This document shows, piece after piece, positions 20,730 through 33,276 of a DNA stretch of 64,000 bases. The translations under genes and the position numbers were made by a program. Below the pieces are notes generated by a model. It saw only the letters and a program-made list of their open reading frames with translations, did no database searches and was not told the origin of the DNA. The stretch comes from Phaeotremella fagi (lineage: Eukaryota; Basidiomycota; Tremellomycetes; Tremellales; Phaeotremellaceae). The stretch covers positions 62,001 through 126,000 of the forward strand of contig BCHU01000014.1 of the NCBI GenBank assembly GCA_001599715.1, given 5' to 3'. The stretch's first letter is position 1. Each line of letters begins with the position of its first letter.

Positions 20730-21305
20730 ATGTCGCAATTCTCGAAATGGATAGCCAACAATTTCTCGCATCTTAAACCAGATAGTCAAGACAGAAACTC
20801 GTCAACAAATAACGAAACCCGAACAGGTTATACAATCCATAAAACGCCACATGAGATGATCAGTCGATTGCTTTCTTCGTCAAGCACAAGAATCGACGAC
20901 AATATCGATACCGAAGAAGCTGTTCAAGAGTTGACCAAACATTGGGGAGATTTACCCACTACACTAGCTAGTTTCAGAGATTTTCCTGGGGTCATCGTAG
21001 CTCTCCAAACGACCTATCAAGAACTGAAAGGATTCGATTGGGATCAAGATTTGAAGATGAAGGAGAAGACTAAAACTAAGGCTGGTGAAGGAGAAGAAGA
21101 AACGTATGTTATCTGGGTTGATTATTTCAGGGATCCAAGCAAGAAAAATTACTCTTTTACTCGGGGGTACGATATCTACGAAGCGTTTCCATTTGATTAT
21201 CCAGCTTTGAAAAGCTTTTTGGAGGAGCAGGAGGGGTGGGGGAAAGGTGCGATTTTGGATGAGATGCTTAGGGTTCATACGGAAACTTTTGATGGGTTTG
21301 AGTGA
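20730..21305 (+). CDS. Unrecognised protein embedded in the array
   Basis: A 191-residue single-exon frame begins MSQFSKWIANNFSHL. It has a low-complexity N-terminus, then EAVQELTKHWGDLPTTLASF, VIVALQTTYQELKGFDWDQD, a Lys/Glu-rich stretch and ETYVIWVDYFRDPSKKNYSF. It ends EGWGKGAILDEMLRVHTETF. It lacks the array motifs (no TEDKW, RHAxNP or FLPxW), so it is not a clear member, but it shares strand, size, absence of introns and acidic composition. The antisense frame over the same stretch has no conserved features. It is a moderately likely gene without a recognised function. Confidence 0.62.
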   Translation: MSQFSKWIANNFSHLKPDSQDRNSSTNNETRTGYTIHKTPHEMISRLLSSSSTRIDDNIDTEEAVQELTKHWGDLPTTLASFRDFPGVIVALQTTYQELKGFDWDQDLKMKEKTKTKAGEGEEETYVIWVDYFRDPSKKNYSFTRGYDIYEAFPFDYPALKSFLEEQEGWGKGAILDEMLRVHTETFDGFE

Positions 21306-21839
21306 TGGGAGAGAGACAGACGTCTACTTATGCAGCTAATTCTGTGGCGTGAGAAGTTGAAACTCTTACAGTACTCGTACATTCGCCACTTAATGTGAAA
21401 TCGCCACTAATTCACTAGTCCATTCATACCTCAACAGTCCACATACTGAATGTTTTATAGGTGTGATTGGATGTTGTATCTTTCGAGGGAGATGTTAAAT
21501 CTGTGTCGGATGTCATAGACAGCGAAAAAGGTCTTTGAACATGATAAGGGCTGATGGTTCACAGGGCTACGAGGCGCCACGCCTTGGACATTCCCCGAAT
21601 TGTTGCCTTCTGGAGGAAGTTCTGACGTAGTATCTGAACAAATCCCGAAGACGATTACTGCAGCTCCACGGATTGGAAGACTTCCTCCCTTTCAACGTCC
21701 AAATTCTACCTTCTTGTCGAAGGCACGATTTCCATCTCAGAATATTGAGTAGGAGAGAATTATTACTTTACGATAATTTTTCTTTCTTCATTACATAGCA
21801 AGACTTTTCAGATAAACTGATATCAAATCAAAGAATACA
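21306..21839. other. Spacer before array gene 4
   Basis: No gene is seen. A TTACAGTACTCGTAC segment at about 21366-21380 resembles the GTACAGTA core found upstream of other array genes. Confidence 0.4.
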
Positions 21840-22541
21840 ATGAGTTCTGAAACAGATAACGTCGTCGAGATTGGACAAGCTACAACAGAGTTCGAGACGA
21901 TCATCGATCAAGCGGATCCAGATACATCCGATGACAAATGGTATTTTGCTTCTCATCGCGACAAGTTCACTCACTTCACAGCTTACACCGAAGCATTCAA
22001 AAGTGGTACAGAGGAAGAGAAAGAGGGGGATATTCGTGGGAGAGATGGTTGGTACGATGATTATGATTCATTCGATAAAGAAAACGGTAGACATGCTTTC
22101 AATCCCGCTCAAAAACATCTTTTTTCCCTCTGGAAACAACACGAACAAGAATACAATGTTGATACTCTCTTTTCGTTTTTGTTCGAAATCCGGACTCAGA
22201 AAGGGTTCTTACCAGGTGGTGACACCAAAGAATGGGGTTCAGTTGAGGTTTATGGATGTCTCGATACGGAGGGTGAATATCCTTATGTCGATCAGGTTAA
22301 AGACCATGTCGAATCCCTTCCCGAACCAATTCCATCAATCTTATTAGACGCGGATGAACGCGAATATTTCGTTACTGATAGCAACTATATGAAATGGAGA
22401 ACCGAAGCTGATGAGAAGGAAACCCTTCCAGGGTTATTGGAAAGTATGCGGTCAGTTCCGGATCAGGTTGTTGAGAATCTGGTCAAAGCGGCGGTCTTTC
22501 TTCCACCATGGAATCCAGTGGTCGAGGCTGATCAAGAATAG
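21840..22541 (+). CDS. Array family protein 4 (unrecognised, single exon)
   Basis: This 233-residue member has IGQATTEFETIIDQADPDTS plus DDKWYFA, FTHFTAY, NGRHAFNPAQKHLFSLW, YVDQVKDHVESLPEPIPSIL and VPDQVVENLVKAAVFLPPWN. The Glu-rich linker FKSGTEEEKEGDIRG aligns with copy 2. It is intronless, hydrophilic and without targeting signals. The best overall match in the array appears to be copy 2. The family is clearly under protein-level constraint, because motifs are kept while synonymous positions differ. No function is known. Confidence 0.85.
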   Translation: MSSETDNVVEIGQATTEFETIIDQADPDTSDDKWYFASHRDKFTHFTAYTEAFKSGTEEEKEGDIRGRDGWYDDYDSFDKENGRHAFNPAQKHLFSLWKQHEQEYNVDTLFSFLFEIRTQKGFLPGGDTKEWGSVEVYGCLDTEGEYPYVDQVKDHVESLPEPIPSILLDADEREYFVTDSNYMKWRTEADEKETLPGLLESMRSVPDQVVENLVKAAVFLPPWNPVVEADQE

Positions 22542-22939
22542 AGGGGAGTTCATTTTGAGGATGAGAAAGGTTCAAGTTGGAATCAGTTAAATCGAGAAAA
22601 AGATCGATGTGATTGATTATGAATACCACTGACGAAAGGGACGTACCCTTGAAAAGATAATATATTTTTTGAAGAGCACTTTGATACATGTCCTAGTAGG
22701 CATGGTCAGTAATCCACATACTTCCAGAGTGCAGGCAAATAGCCTTTGTCCCTCATAGCCTTCGTTGATAGCAATGACGAAGAAAAACAATTCATGTGGC
22801 AATTCACTTCCCTTTGTCATGTCACTCCAAGTCTTCCATTTCTATTTTATCAAGTAAGAATCAATTTTCTTTCTGTCTTTCTCTCTTTCTTTCAATTCAT
22901 TTCTTCTTCCCATTTCTACTTTTCATTTATTCAACTGAA
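22542..22939. other. Spacer with pyrimidine-rich upstream tract
   Basis: About 22845-22930 is a T/C-rich tract ending just before the ATG at 22940, typical of a fungal 5' untranslated leader. No gene is seen. Confidence 0.4.
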
Positions 22940-23464
22940 ATGCCTACCTACAAGACAATCATCGAAACCGAGAAACTTCCTGATGGTCGACTAAGTTGGC
23001 AATACAAAGAGAGGTAAGTTGCGACCGCTACTTTTTGCCACTCAACACCTGTTGTACAGTACTAACAACAACAGTACCAAAGAGGTCACCACCTGCTTCA
23101 TGCCAGATATACCTGGGGTGATTGATGGAAGCGAACATCTCGTCTTATCTTTCAGTACCCATCGAAAACCCGACACCCGGTTCTACTCCAAGGTCAGTCT
23201 TTTGGGTACCAAAAACGAAACCGCCGAAATTTGTCATCAAGAAGATAGAGATTTGATTCAACATATATATATATCCCAGGTCATTCAGACGAGCTCCCCG
23301 ATATCGAAAGTTTCGATAAAAGTTTGGATGGGATTTATGGGTATAGGCTTAATGGGATCAAAGAGGAATTAGAAGCCTTCAAAAAGACCCTCAAGGATAC
23401 GCAAGAGACCGTCTTTCAGAAACATATCAAAGAGTGTTCGAAGTGGTTAGAGAACAGTTTTTGA
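22940..23464 (+). pseudogene. Unrecognised two-exon gene with a frameshift at an (AT)6 tract
   Basis: Exon 1 (22940-23013) begins MPTYKTIIETEKLPDGRLSW. It splices through GTAAGT and a CTAAC branch point to an exon with TKEVTTCFMPDIPGVIDGSE and HLVLSFSTHRKPDTRFYSKV. The frame runs into an (AT)6 tract at 23263-23274. Downstream, coding quality continues in a different frame: GHSDELPDIESFDKSLDGIY, then GIKEELEAFKKTLKDTQETV, ending at the TGA at 23462-23464. The offset equals one AT unit, so repeat slippage is the simplest explanation; an unrecognised intron is the alternative. The protein is acidic with a helical C-terminus. No function is recognised. Confidence 0.6.
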
Positions 23465-24262
23465 TTTGAATGATTCAGATAAAGTATTGATAGATGGTCG
23501 AGGGGATGTTAGACTTGACGGTTTGGAGGGGTGAAAGAACTGGACCAAGTGGCGAGAGGGTGGTTTTCTGAGTTTGAATGGGATTTTATGTAATTCCTTT
23601 GTTTGTCCAGATATCTTAATGTACCAGTACGATTTCAGTGAGCGGCGAGGAAGACAAAGGATATCTGGTGGCTGTGTTCGATAGATTAATCGAATGACTT
23701 GACATGGACATGTCGAGATGCCAAATACTGAACGGTTGCATACGTTCGTGTTTAAGATTATACCCCACTTTGGACCACCTTGTTGGAATTCTTGGAACGT
23801 GAGCTCATCTCTACTTGACTTGACAGCGGAGATCCATAGGTGGATCCAAATCATGTTTCTTCCGTTTTCGAGAGACTTAATTTGGTAGAGCCCAATTCCT
23901 ACCCCTCTACACAGGGAAGACAATATTCCCATAGCCCCTAACCATCCTAAACCCCTAACCACTAACCCCCCAACCCGTTCACCGCAAGACTCGATCTGGG
24001 TCATTAACCAGCAGTGATGATATATCCCCATAGCCCCTAACCACCCTAAACCCCTAACCACTAACCCTATAACCTGTTCACCGCAAGATTCGACCTTGAT
24101 CTGATGATTCTGTTAAAATCAAACCGAATGATAGGCCGTCCTTAGGTAGTAAGCAAATATGATTCGATGCTCAACTGAGACGAAGATCAGTCAAACATTC
24201 CATTCAGATATAATCCACTTACAACGATCGTCATAACCACGATCATGACCCCGGTCTAAGAA
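23465..24262. other. Intergenic region with telomere-like repeat
   Basis: A long minus-strand open frame (23447-24061) crosses a repeat and has no recognisable content, so it is not called. The notable content is the duplicated C-rich block described next. Confidence 0.45.
23926..24093 (+). repeat. Two copies of a CCCCTAA-rich, telomere-like block
   Basis: Two copies of about 68 bp (about 23926-23994 and 24025-24093) are offset by 99 bp. Each has ATAGCCCCTAACCA(C/T)CCTAA, then ACCCCTAACCACTAACC, then a C/T-rich gap and TTCACCGCAAGA(C/T)TCGA. The CCCCTAA core resembles degenerate fungal telomere repeats. Confidence 0.6.
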
Positions 24263-24622
24263 TCAATTCCCTATCATCCTTTTCTTCAACTCTGAAATTT
24301 TGAGATCGAGATTATCCCTCTCCTCCAATAGCGATTGACGTTCGGTAGCGAGTCTAACCCATCAATCAGTGTCCAGCTCCAGCCACAAAAAGCCATCATT
24401 GACTCACTGAACGATCTGAGCTTTCTTGTTCCGTTCAAGGATCTCGTTGTCCAAAGGTAAATTCAATTTTTTAGCTTGATCCCTTGATTTCAGGATTGTA
24501 CCGCCGTAGAATGAAACTTTTCTTTGGGTCAGTAGTAGCAGCAGAGATAGAGATAGGGGCTTACTTGGTAAAGCTATTAGACATGAGGTTAGGAGTATCT
24601 TGTTTGCTGTTAATAGTTTCAT
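24263..24622 (-). CDS. Small membrane-anchored coiled-coil protein
   Basis: Three exons give about 85 residues. The N-terminus MKLLTANKILLTSCLIALP plus ISFYGGTIL is a single hydrophobic helix, a possible signal anchor or mitochondrial inner-membrane helix. The rest is charged and helical: SRDQAKKLNLPLDNEILERN, KKAQIVQ, then LATERQSLLEERDNLDLKIS and ELKKRMIGN, ending at 24263. Splice sites are GTAAGC/AAAAG (about 24565/24525) and GTGAGT/GTTAG, with phases that close properly. It resembles small assembly-factor proteins of mitochondria in layout, but no family is recognised. It is divergent from SET9, 226 bp apart. Confidence 0.65.
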
Positions 24623-24848
24623 TTTCTGGATGGATGTTGGAGAGAAATTGAATTTTTATTATCGCTTTTTCGGGTAAACGCGTTGATTCATCGGCCCCTT
24701 TAATTGTAGTAGAGGGGTTGAGTGATCACGCGTTGGCAATTTGGCACATCTAATTGATACAAAAAAAGAAGGATCTATACATAACATACATTTCATCTCG
24801 ATAGATCAACTCCACTTCATCTTGGAGTCATCCTCATCCCCACCAACA

Positions 24849-27800
24849 ATGTTTCGTAAAGCCCCAGAGCCAAGCTCACTGACCACATCAACCTCGACAT
24901 CCAAAGAAATCGCCTTAACCCTCCCCCATCCAGCCGAAGATTTATCTTCAGACGATGATCTCCTCTCCTGGATCCTTGTCGATCAACTGGGTTGCTTACC
25001 AAACACTAAACTTGGGGTTCATCCTCAACAAGTCAAATTCGTTGGGACACCTTTCAAAACTGATGAAGTTTTGAATATCGTTCGTGAGGTAGGTTGGACG
25101 AAACCTTTTGGTGTTTGTTTGTTTACATTAACTCTTTTTTCAGACGGTTACTAAAGGGAATATCCAATCGGCTTTGAGTCGTTTACAGGAGTATGTTATG
25201 CTGGGTTTATGGTTGGCTGACTTGATAGATTTCATTTGATTAAATCGCATTTGGAATCTAAACAAACTGATTTACAAAGGGAGAGGTTCATCCAGTGAGT
25301 CAACACTAACGTTCAATACCTAACCCATACAGACATCTTCGAAGATATCTATTAATCTACCAACCAACTTCGCGATTAGAGATCCACCTGACGTCGAGAT
25401 ATTCAGCCGTAACTGGACACACTGAATTAGCAGTCTTCGCAACGAGATCTCTAGCACCTGGTATGGTCCTTCAAGAACTTCAAGGATCGGTCGTGCCCCT
25501 CCCAGATATCTGGAGGGAGGAAATGGAGATAGGTGAAGGGTTCACTGTCGAACTTCACGGTGAAGAATCTGATTCGGATGAGGATGAGGATGAATACGAT
25601 GAAGACGACGATGGGACCGGGACAGCTGCTGGTACCAGTATCAGATCATCTTCTATTTTAGGGATCGGTAAAAAACGTCGATCAGATGAGAAAGATAAAG
25701 ATAGGGATAGGGATAAAGAATCAAGCAAGGATAGGGAGAGGGAGGAGAAAAGACGGAGAAGTGATAGAACTAAACGAAGGGATTTCAGTATCGTATGGTC
25801 AAGTTTGAAAAGATGTTTTCAGTTGTTTCTTGGTCCAGCTAGGTTTTTGAATGTACGTAGGCGTACGGTCGGATAGTGCTGACGATACATTAGCACGATT
25901 GTAAACCAAACGTTGAACTGCTGCGGCAAGGGAAATATGTCACTTTTAGAGCTATCTCTAATATCAGGATTGGTGATGAGTTGACGACGTTTTAGTGAGT
26001 CTTCTGGTTTTTGGTTGGGACAGGACTAACCCAGGTGTAGTGGAGATAATTACTGTAAGTGAAGGAACGATTGACACACTAACAAATCCAGTCGGAAAGG
26101 ATAACATCGAATGGTGAGTCACTCGCAAAGTCTAACCTAACCACCTCCCAGTCTCTGTCTCACATGCGAAAAAAACGAGAAGGGCGGCTTCACACCTAAA
26201 ACAGAATCAACAAAGGGATCTCGAAACCCATCGTTATCCGCTGGACCGTCTTCTGTCGGTGGTACCCCAGTTAGATCCAAGGCCACTCCCAGTTCTCTGA
26301 GAAAGGAGATTACGAGGGAATCGATCAACGGTGATTCGGTGACTACACCTACTAAATCTAAACAACCTTTACCGTCGTCTTTGCGAAAAGTCGTTCCCAG
26401 TCCCGACGCCACCCCTACTCAATCCGTTTTCGATGATCTAGAATCCATCGTGTCTACACCCAAAGCTAACGGTGATGCTTCTTTGTCCGTCAGATCAACA
26501 TCGAGATCACCTTCGCCATCTCCTTCTCCGCCAAAACGTGAGAAATACGTTCGAAACGCTACGAAGAATAACAAACCTTGGTCGTTTCTTAAGAGAATAC
26601 CTAGAGCTGTCTCGCCTGCGGAAGAAAGTGTTAATAGTGAAGCTTCTTCTGAGAATTTTCCTAGATGCGCGACTTGTGGTACACCACTGTTTGAACAGAT
26701 CTGGTTCAACGGGAGATACTTTGATCATTGTTTGAGGTATGTCCAACGTGTTTCCTTGGAGTTAAGACTGACCAAACCTAGATGCGTTCGTCACTCACTT
26801 ATATTCGAACTTCCTTGGCCAGCTCATCGTCCAGGTGATATCCAAGAGTATCCACCTCATTGGCTCTTCCCATCTGGTTACATTTTACCAAGAACCGGTT
26901 CAGTACCTTTACCTTCACTCAACAAAATTCCTAAAAAGAAACCAACAGACGACATCGATTCTCTCGTCGCTACGAATTTCGAATTCGAACATCCAGATAA
27001 CAAGATTGAACAGCGGGCTCGAAAACTTCGATTAGAGATTGAAAGAGAGAACGTGTTACATGAACAACTGCGTTCGGCTATTTGGTCGAAACAGGAACTC
27101 GCTGATCTTCTGGCTGAAGAGAAAGCTGCAGCGGCGGAGATGGCGGTCCAGAAGAAAAAGGAGAAAGCTGAGAAGGAGAGATTGAAGAGACAGGAAGAGA
27201 GGGAGAAGAGGTATTCGAAAACTGCGATCAAGGGGAGTGGGGTTTGGCAGAGATGGGAATATGTTTCTCAGGAGGTTTTGAATAAACGGATAGAAGAGAG
27301 GTTCGCGGTTACTAGTGGGACTAGACGTGGGGGTCGGTTTAGGGGTGATCAGGAGGAGGAGGAGATGAAGAGGTTGGCGGAGGAGAGGTCGAGGGTGGAG
27401 GTTGAGGTTAAGAAACGACAGATTGGGTTGATCTCTCCGGGAGGGGGGGTTGTGGTTTCGGATGGGGAGGGGGAGGGAGAGGGGTCTGGGGCTCAGCGAC
27501 AGACGGTTAACGTCAATACCCCTTCGGAGGAGGATGAGGAATTGGTCAACGCCACGTTGGATTCTGATAGGGATCAAAGTAGTTTGGAGATTAGTCAGGA
27601 GGAGATTGAGATTGAGGTTGATGGCGTTGGTCTGGAAAGAAAGGGGAAGAAGAGGATGAGGGACACGGGGTTATCAACTGATATTGTGGAAACGACGATC
27701 GATGGGAATCATACTAGGTATACTATCTTTGGATCTGGATCGGTCAAACCTGAATTTGATCCCACACCGACACCGGTGATCAAGACTAAATCGTTGAAAT

Positions 27801-28423
27801 TGAATTTCAACCCCGACCCAAGGCCAAGATCCAAGTCTTCGACTTCGAATTCCACTTTGACTCCAGGAGCCAGATCGAAAATCGAACGTAGAGGTCGACC
27901 AAAGGGATCGGGTCATTTACAAAAGAAAGCTGCTGCTGCTTTGGTCGCTCGACAACATCACGCCCCTGGTGACGCCAGTGGGAGCAGGAAAACGGAAACG
28001 AATCTTACTTGTGTTTCTACGAAATTGAACTCGAACCCTGGACCCCGTTCTGAAACGGGTTCAGAACCTGAATCTGAATCGGCGGCTTCTTGTATCAGAG
28101 TTATTGAATCTGAGAATTCAGAGGAGGAGGAGGAGGATAGTGTAGAATACGCTTCACCTGATGGGGATGGTGATGCGGCGTCAGGTTCTGGTTCATCGAC
28201 GGAAATACGAATCCAAAGTATAAATCAGATCTCAAAGGGTAAGAAGAGGCATTTTGAGGATGCTATCGAATCGAAATCACTATCTCGTTCTCGGAAGGTT
28301 AAGAAACTGGGACCAGTCGTGAGTTGTTTTGTTTGGCTGGACTGATTGAACTTCTAGATTGAGGATTTGGTGGTGGGTGGACATGACTTGCTTAGAGACA
28401 GGTTGGAGGGGGAGGAAGATTAG
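24849..28423 (+). CDS. SET9: Histone H4 lysine 20 methyltransferase SET9 (KMT5 type)
   Basis: The predicted protein methylates histone H4 Lys20 in chromatin. The N-terminal helical region has LLSWILVDQLGCLPNTKLG and is followed by the SET domain. Key blocks are LFLGPARFLNHDCKPNVELL (NHDC pseudoknot), YVTFRAISNIRIGDELTTFY and GDNYFGKDNIECLCLTCE (post-SET Cys residues). A Lys/Asp-rich insert (about 25560-25790) interrupts the SET domain, as in other Set9 proteins. One exon (26041-26054, 14 nt) supplies GDNY and is needed for continuity. The long C-terminal part has a second Cys cluster (CATCGTPLFEQIWFNGRYFD + HCLRCVRH), a coiled coil, and Ser/Glu-rich disorder, ending at 28423 after a short last exon. 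A 45-nt intron at about 26738-26782 is in frame and stop-free. Confidence 0.9.
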
Positions 28424-28773
28424 GACTTTGCATTGACATTATACATCATATACATATACATTGTTGTATCTGTATGATCAAGTTGTACACCTTCTGCCTG
28501 GACACTACACCTAGCCCCGCCACACCACATTTCCCATTTGCGGCAATTGGAATGGTGGTTCCACGTGGTAATTACCCTTAAATTGTACCTTTAGTGGGGC
28601 GGATGGAGTAGGAGTAGGACGTCGCGCGTCAGTGTAGGTGGGTGGTGGGTCACGTTCTACAGGTTATTACATTCTACCTTCTACTTCCATCCATCTGATA
28701 TATCTTATATCTTTATATCTCAAAGCTAGCCATTAAGAGCCCCCCATAAGACACCCCCACTACTCCCACCACA
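28424..28773. promoter_or_regulatory. Upstream region of UGP1
   Basis: A C/A-rich and CT-rich leader with a TATATCTTATATC stretch about 75 bp before the ATG. Nothing else was seen. Confidence 0.4.
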
Positions 28774-31108
<2,335 letters not shown>

Positions 31109-31754
31109 GAGGTTTCATTCATATTCATAGTTTTATTTACCAAATCAAATCAATTGTTCCCACTTTTTAAAATTGTCTCTGAAAAAATCTAATCATTCAA
31201 TTGATTATTCGTTGATGTATACTCGTATATCGGTTTGAGGCTGCATCTGTCCAGTCATACGCATACTTATACAATTCAACAAAGCAGCCAATCCCAGCTA
31301 CACTACCTTCAAACGATTTTTACCCATATTTCGCCGAGTTGAGTGAAAATACTTTAAGTGTAAAGTGTCCATAAATCTACAAGTCTTACAGATGAATCCG
31401 ATCTCATTCCCTTCCAATTCAAAAACGATCTCTGTCGAGGTAAACCGAAACTTCAAAGTACACTCTCCCGAAAGGGATTTGAAAGTAATCACCGAAGCCT
31501 TCAACGGGACTATCAAGAAAGCAATTCCTGTTGTTTCGAGCCTTAAAGCCTGACTTTAAACTATTGGAAGCACCTTGAAAACTTTGATGTCCAGACATCA
31601 GAAACTGATACACTCCTAGCGATCAAAGTTCCATATGTTAATGCGAACCGGTGTTGGTCTCTATCGATTGACTTGTCTGGAATTTTGCTGTAGCGAAATT
31701 GATTTGCCACTTGAGAGTGATGGATTCTTCATGAAATGATGCACGATAGACTTT

Positions 31755-32533
31755 ACACTGCTGCATGCATCCCAAGGAATTGATTGATAGATTCCAGATG
31801 ATCTTACCTTTCAGATGACACCATACACACACACGTCGATTACAAAGATTTATATATCGTTCCAAGTTTCGGGGAGTATTTGGGCAAATGACTGCTGTTT
31901 GCCACTTGAACGGGGATCGTGCATCTTTCTTTCAACCGGTTTCAAAACGGTATTCGCAGACGCGTGATTGCATCAAAAAGGCATTTGACAGATTCTTCAC
32001 GATCATACCTTTCAGATGGTACTGAAATTGAAATGGATGGATCACCTTTTTGTACTTTTTGAACATGTTCAATATGAAGCTGCTGATAGGTTTTTGGAAA
32101 GACTGCTGTTTGGCACTAATGGGGATCTTTCTTTCAACACTTCAAATAGGCTTCAATCATGCACTTGGAACTGCATAATTGGATCAAAAAGGCATTTGAC
32201 AGATTCTTCACAATCATACCTTTCAGATGGTACTGAAATTGAAATGGATGGAACACCTTTTTGTACTTTTTGAACATGTTCAATATGAAGCTGAAGCTGA
32301 TAGGTTTTTGCAAAGACTGCTGTTTGCCACTAATGGGGATCTTTCTTTCGACGCTTCAAATAGGCTTCAATTATGCATTTGGAACTGCATAATTGCTTCA
32401 AAAAGGCATTTGACAGATTCTTCACGATCATACCTTTCAGATGGTACTGAAATTGAAATGGATGGAACAGGAACACCTTTTTGTACTTTTTGAACATGTT
32501 CAATATGAAGCTGAAGCTGATAGGATTTTGGCG
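31755..32533 (+). repeat. Tandem repeat of about 211-214 bp, three good copies and one decayed
   Basis: Copies can be phased on GACTGCTGTTTG at 31890, 32101 and 32315. Each contains GGCATTTGACAGATTCTTCA, then CATACCTTTCAGATGGTACT, then ACCTTTTTGTACTTTTTGAA. Copies 2 and 3 are nearly identical; copy 1 is diverged at its start. A fourth, decayed segment with TCTTACCTTTCAGATGACACC lies at about 31799-31819. Each unit has an open frame on the + strand (LKWMxHLFVLFEHVQYEA) that stops within the next unit. Confidence 0.8.
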
Positions 32534-32901
32534 GGAGACTAAATCGACCGAACATAACAGCGCGAGTCCTCAGTGATGAACCATCGCGCGGCGATGGGAA
32601 TTTAGGTTTGGTCCCGGGGGTCATTTTACAACCATTCCTGTTGAATGGGGAGCCTGTGGAAAGGTTTCACGACAAAAAGTACGGATTTCACAGTGGCGAC
32701 ACTTCACTAAAACAGTTTTTGGGTTATTTAATATCTCTCTACTTCGTGGTTTTTGTTCGGTCAACCTTGTCTTTGTCAACTTATTTGGCTAACCGTAGAT
32801 AGCTCCGGACGGTCTGGTGTGGTCTTTGACAATGAATCTGAAAATCACATAGGACGTGATGAACGGATTTTCAGAGAATTTAGCTGGCTGGACCATTATC
32901 G

Positions 32902-32981
32902 TTTTCCCGTCAGTAGCATCCCGTCACGAGGGATTGGAACAAGACTGTGGCAGTTTCCCGTCAGTACCATCCCGTCACGAG
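32902..32981 (+). repeat. Short direct repeat (28 bp, offset 51 bp)
   Basis: TTTCCCGTCAGTA(G/C)CATCCC followed by GTCACGAG occurs twice, ending at about 32930 and 32981, with a single base difference. It lies in noncoding sequence. Confidence 0.6.
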
Positions 32982-33208
32982 AAACTGCTCCCTAGATTGC
33001 CCCTCCAGCGTAGCTATTGTTCCTTGCATTATTCCCACATTGCCCCAAGTAAATCCTCTGCTCCTCTTCCTCCTCCAATATCTATATATATATCGAAGTT
33101 GATAGAGGGTCAATCTTATACTCGACTTGGGTTTTGTGGGAGTAAAAACCTTTGAAAGGATTCTGTAATGTATAGATGTCGCTCGAGTTAAATTTGGAAT
33201 CTACACTA

Positions 33209-33276
33209 CTCGACAAATAACAATAATATATTACATGTTATGTAATATACATGAATTACTATTATTTTTACTCGAA
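33209..33276. repeat. AT-rich inverted repeat at the 3' end of the kinase-like gene
   Basis: A perfect 9-bp hairpin, ATATTACAT and ATGTAATAT with a 3-nt loop, is at 33228-33248. It is flanked by imperfect outer arms, CTCGACAAATAACAATAA on the left against the complement of TTACTATTATTTTTACTCG on the right. It overlaps the stop codon of the minus-strand gene and could serve as a 3' end element or be the scar of a small transposon. Confidence 0.45.

Larger units (their letters stand above)
31109..33267. other. Long repeat-rich intergenic region
   Basis: Over 2 kb separate UGP1 from the kinase-like gene. It holds a tandem repeat of about 211 bp, a shorter direct repeat and a hairpin, each listed separately. 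A short plus frame at 31365-31553 and its antisense partner have no supporting features. Confidence 0.5.

Noticed and set aside
23447..24061. 204-codon minus-strand frame
   Set aside because: It runs through the telomere-like repeat, and its length comes from repeat composition; it also lies antisense to the 3' part of the gene at 22940.
26339..28345. 668-codon frame as an independent gene
   Set aside because: It is the C-terminal part of SET9, reached through canonical introns and a post-SET Cys cluster upstream.
32016..32493. Overlapping 85-88 codon frames in the 211-bp repeat
   Set aside because: They are copies of the repeat unit, end within the next unit and have no recognisable domain; treated as repeat, not as genes.
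33209..33276. Hairpin as a complete transposable element
   Set aside because: Arms are imperfect and no clear target-site duplication was found, so it is listed only as an inverted repeat.
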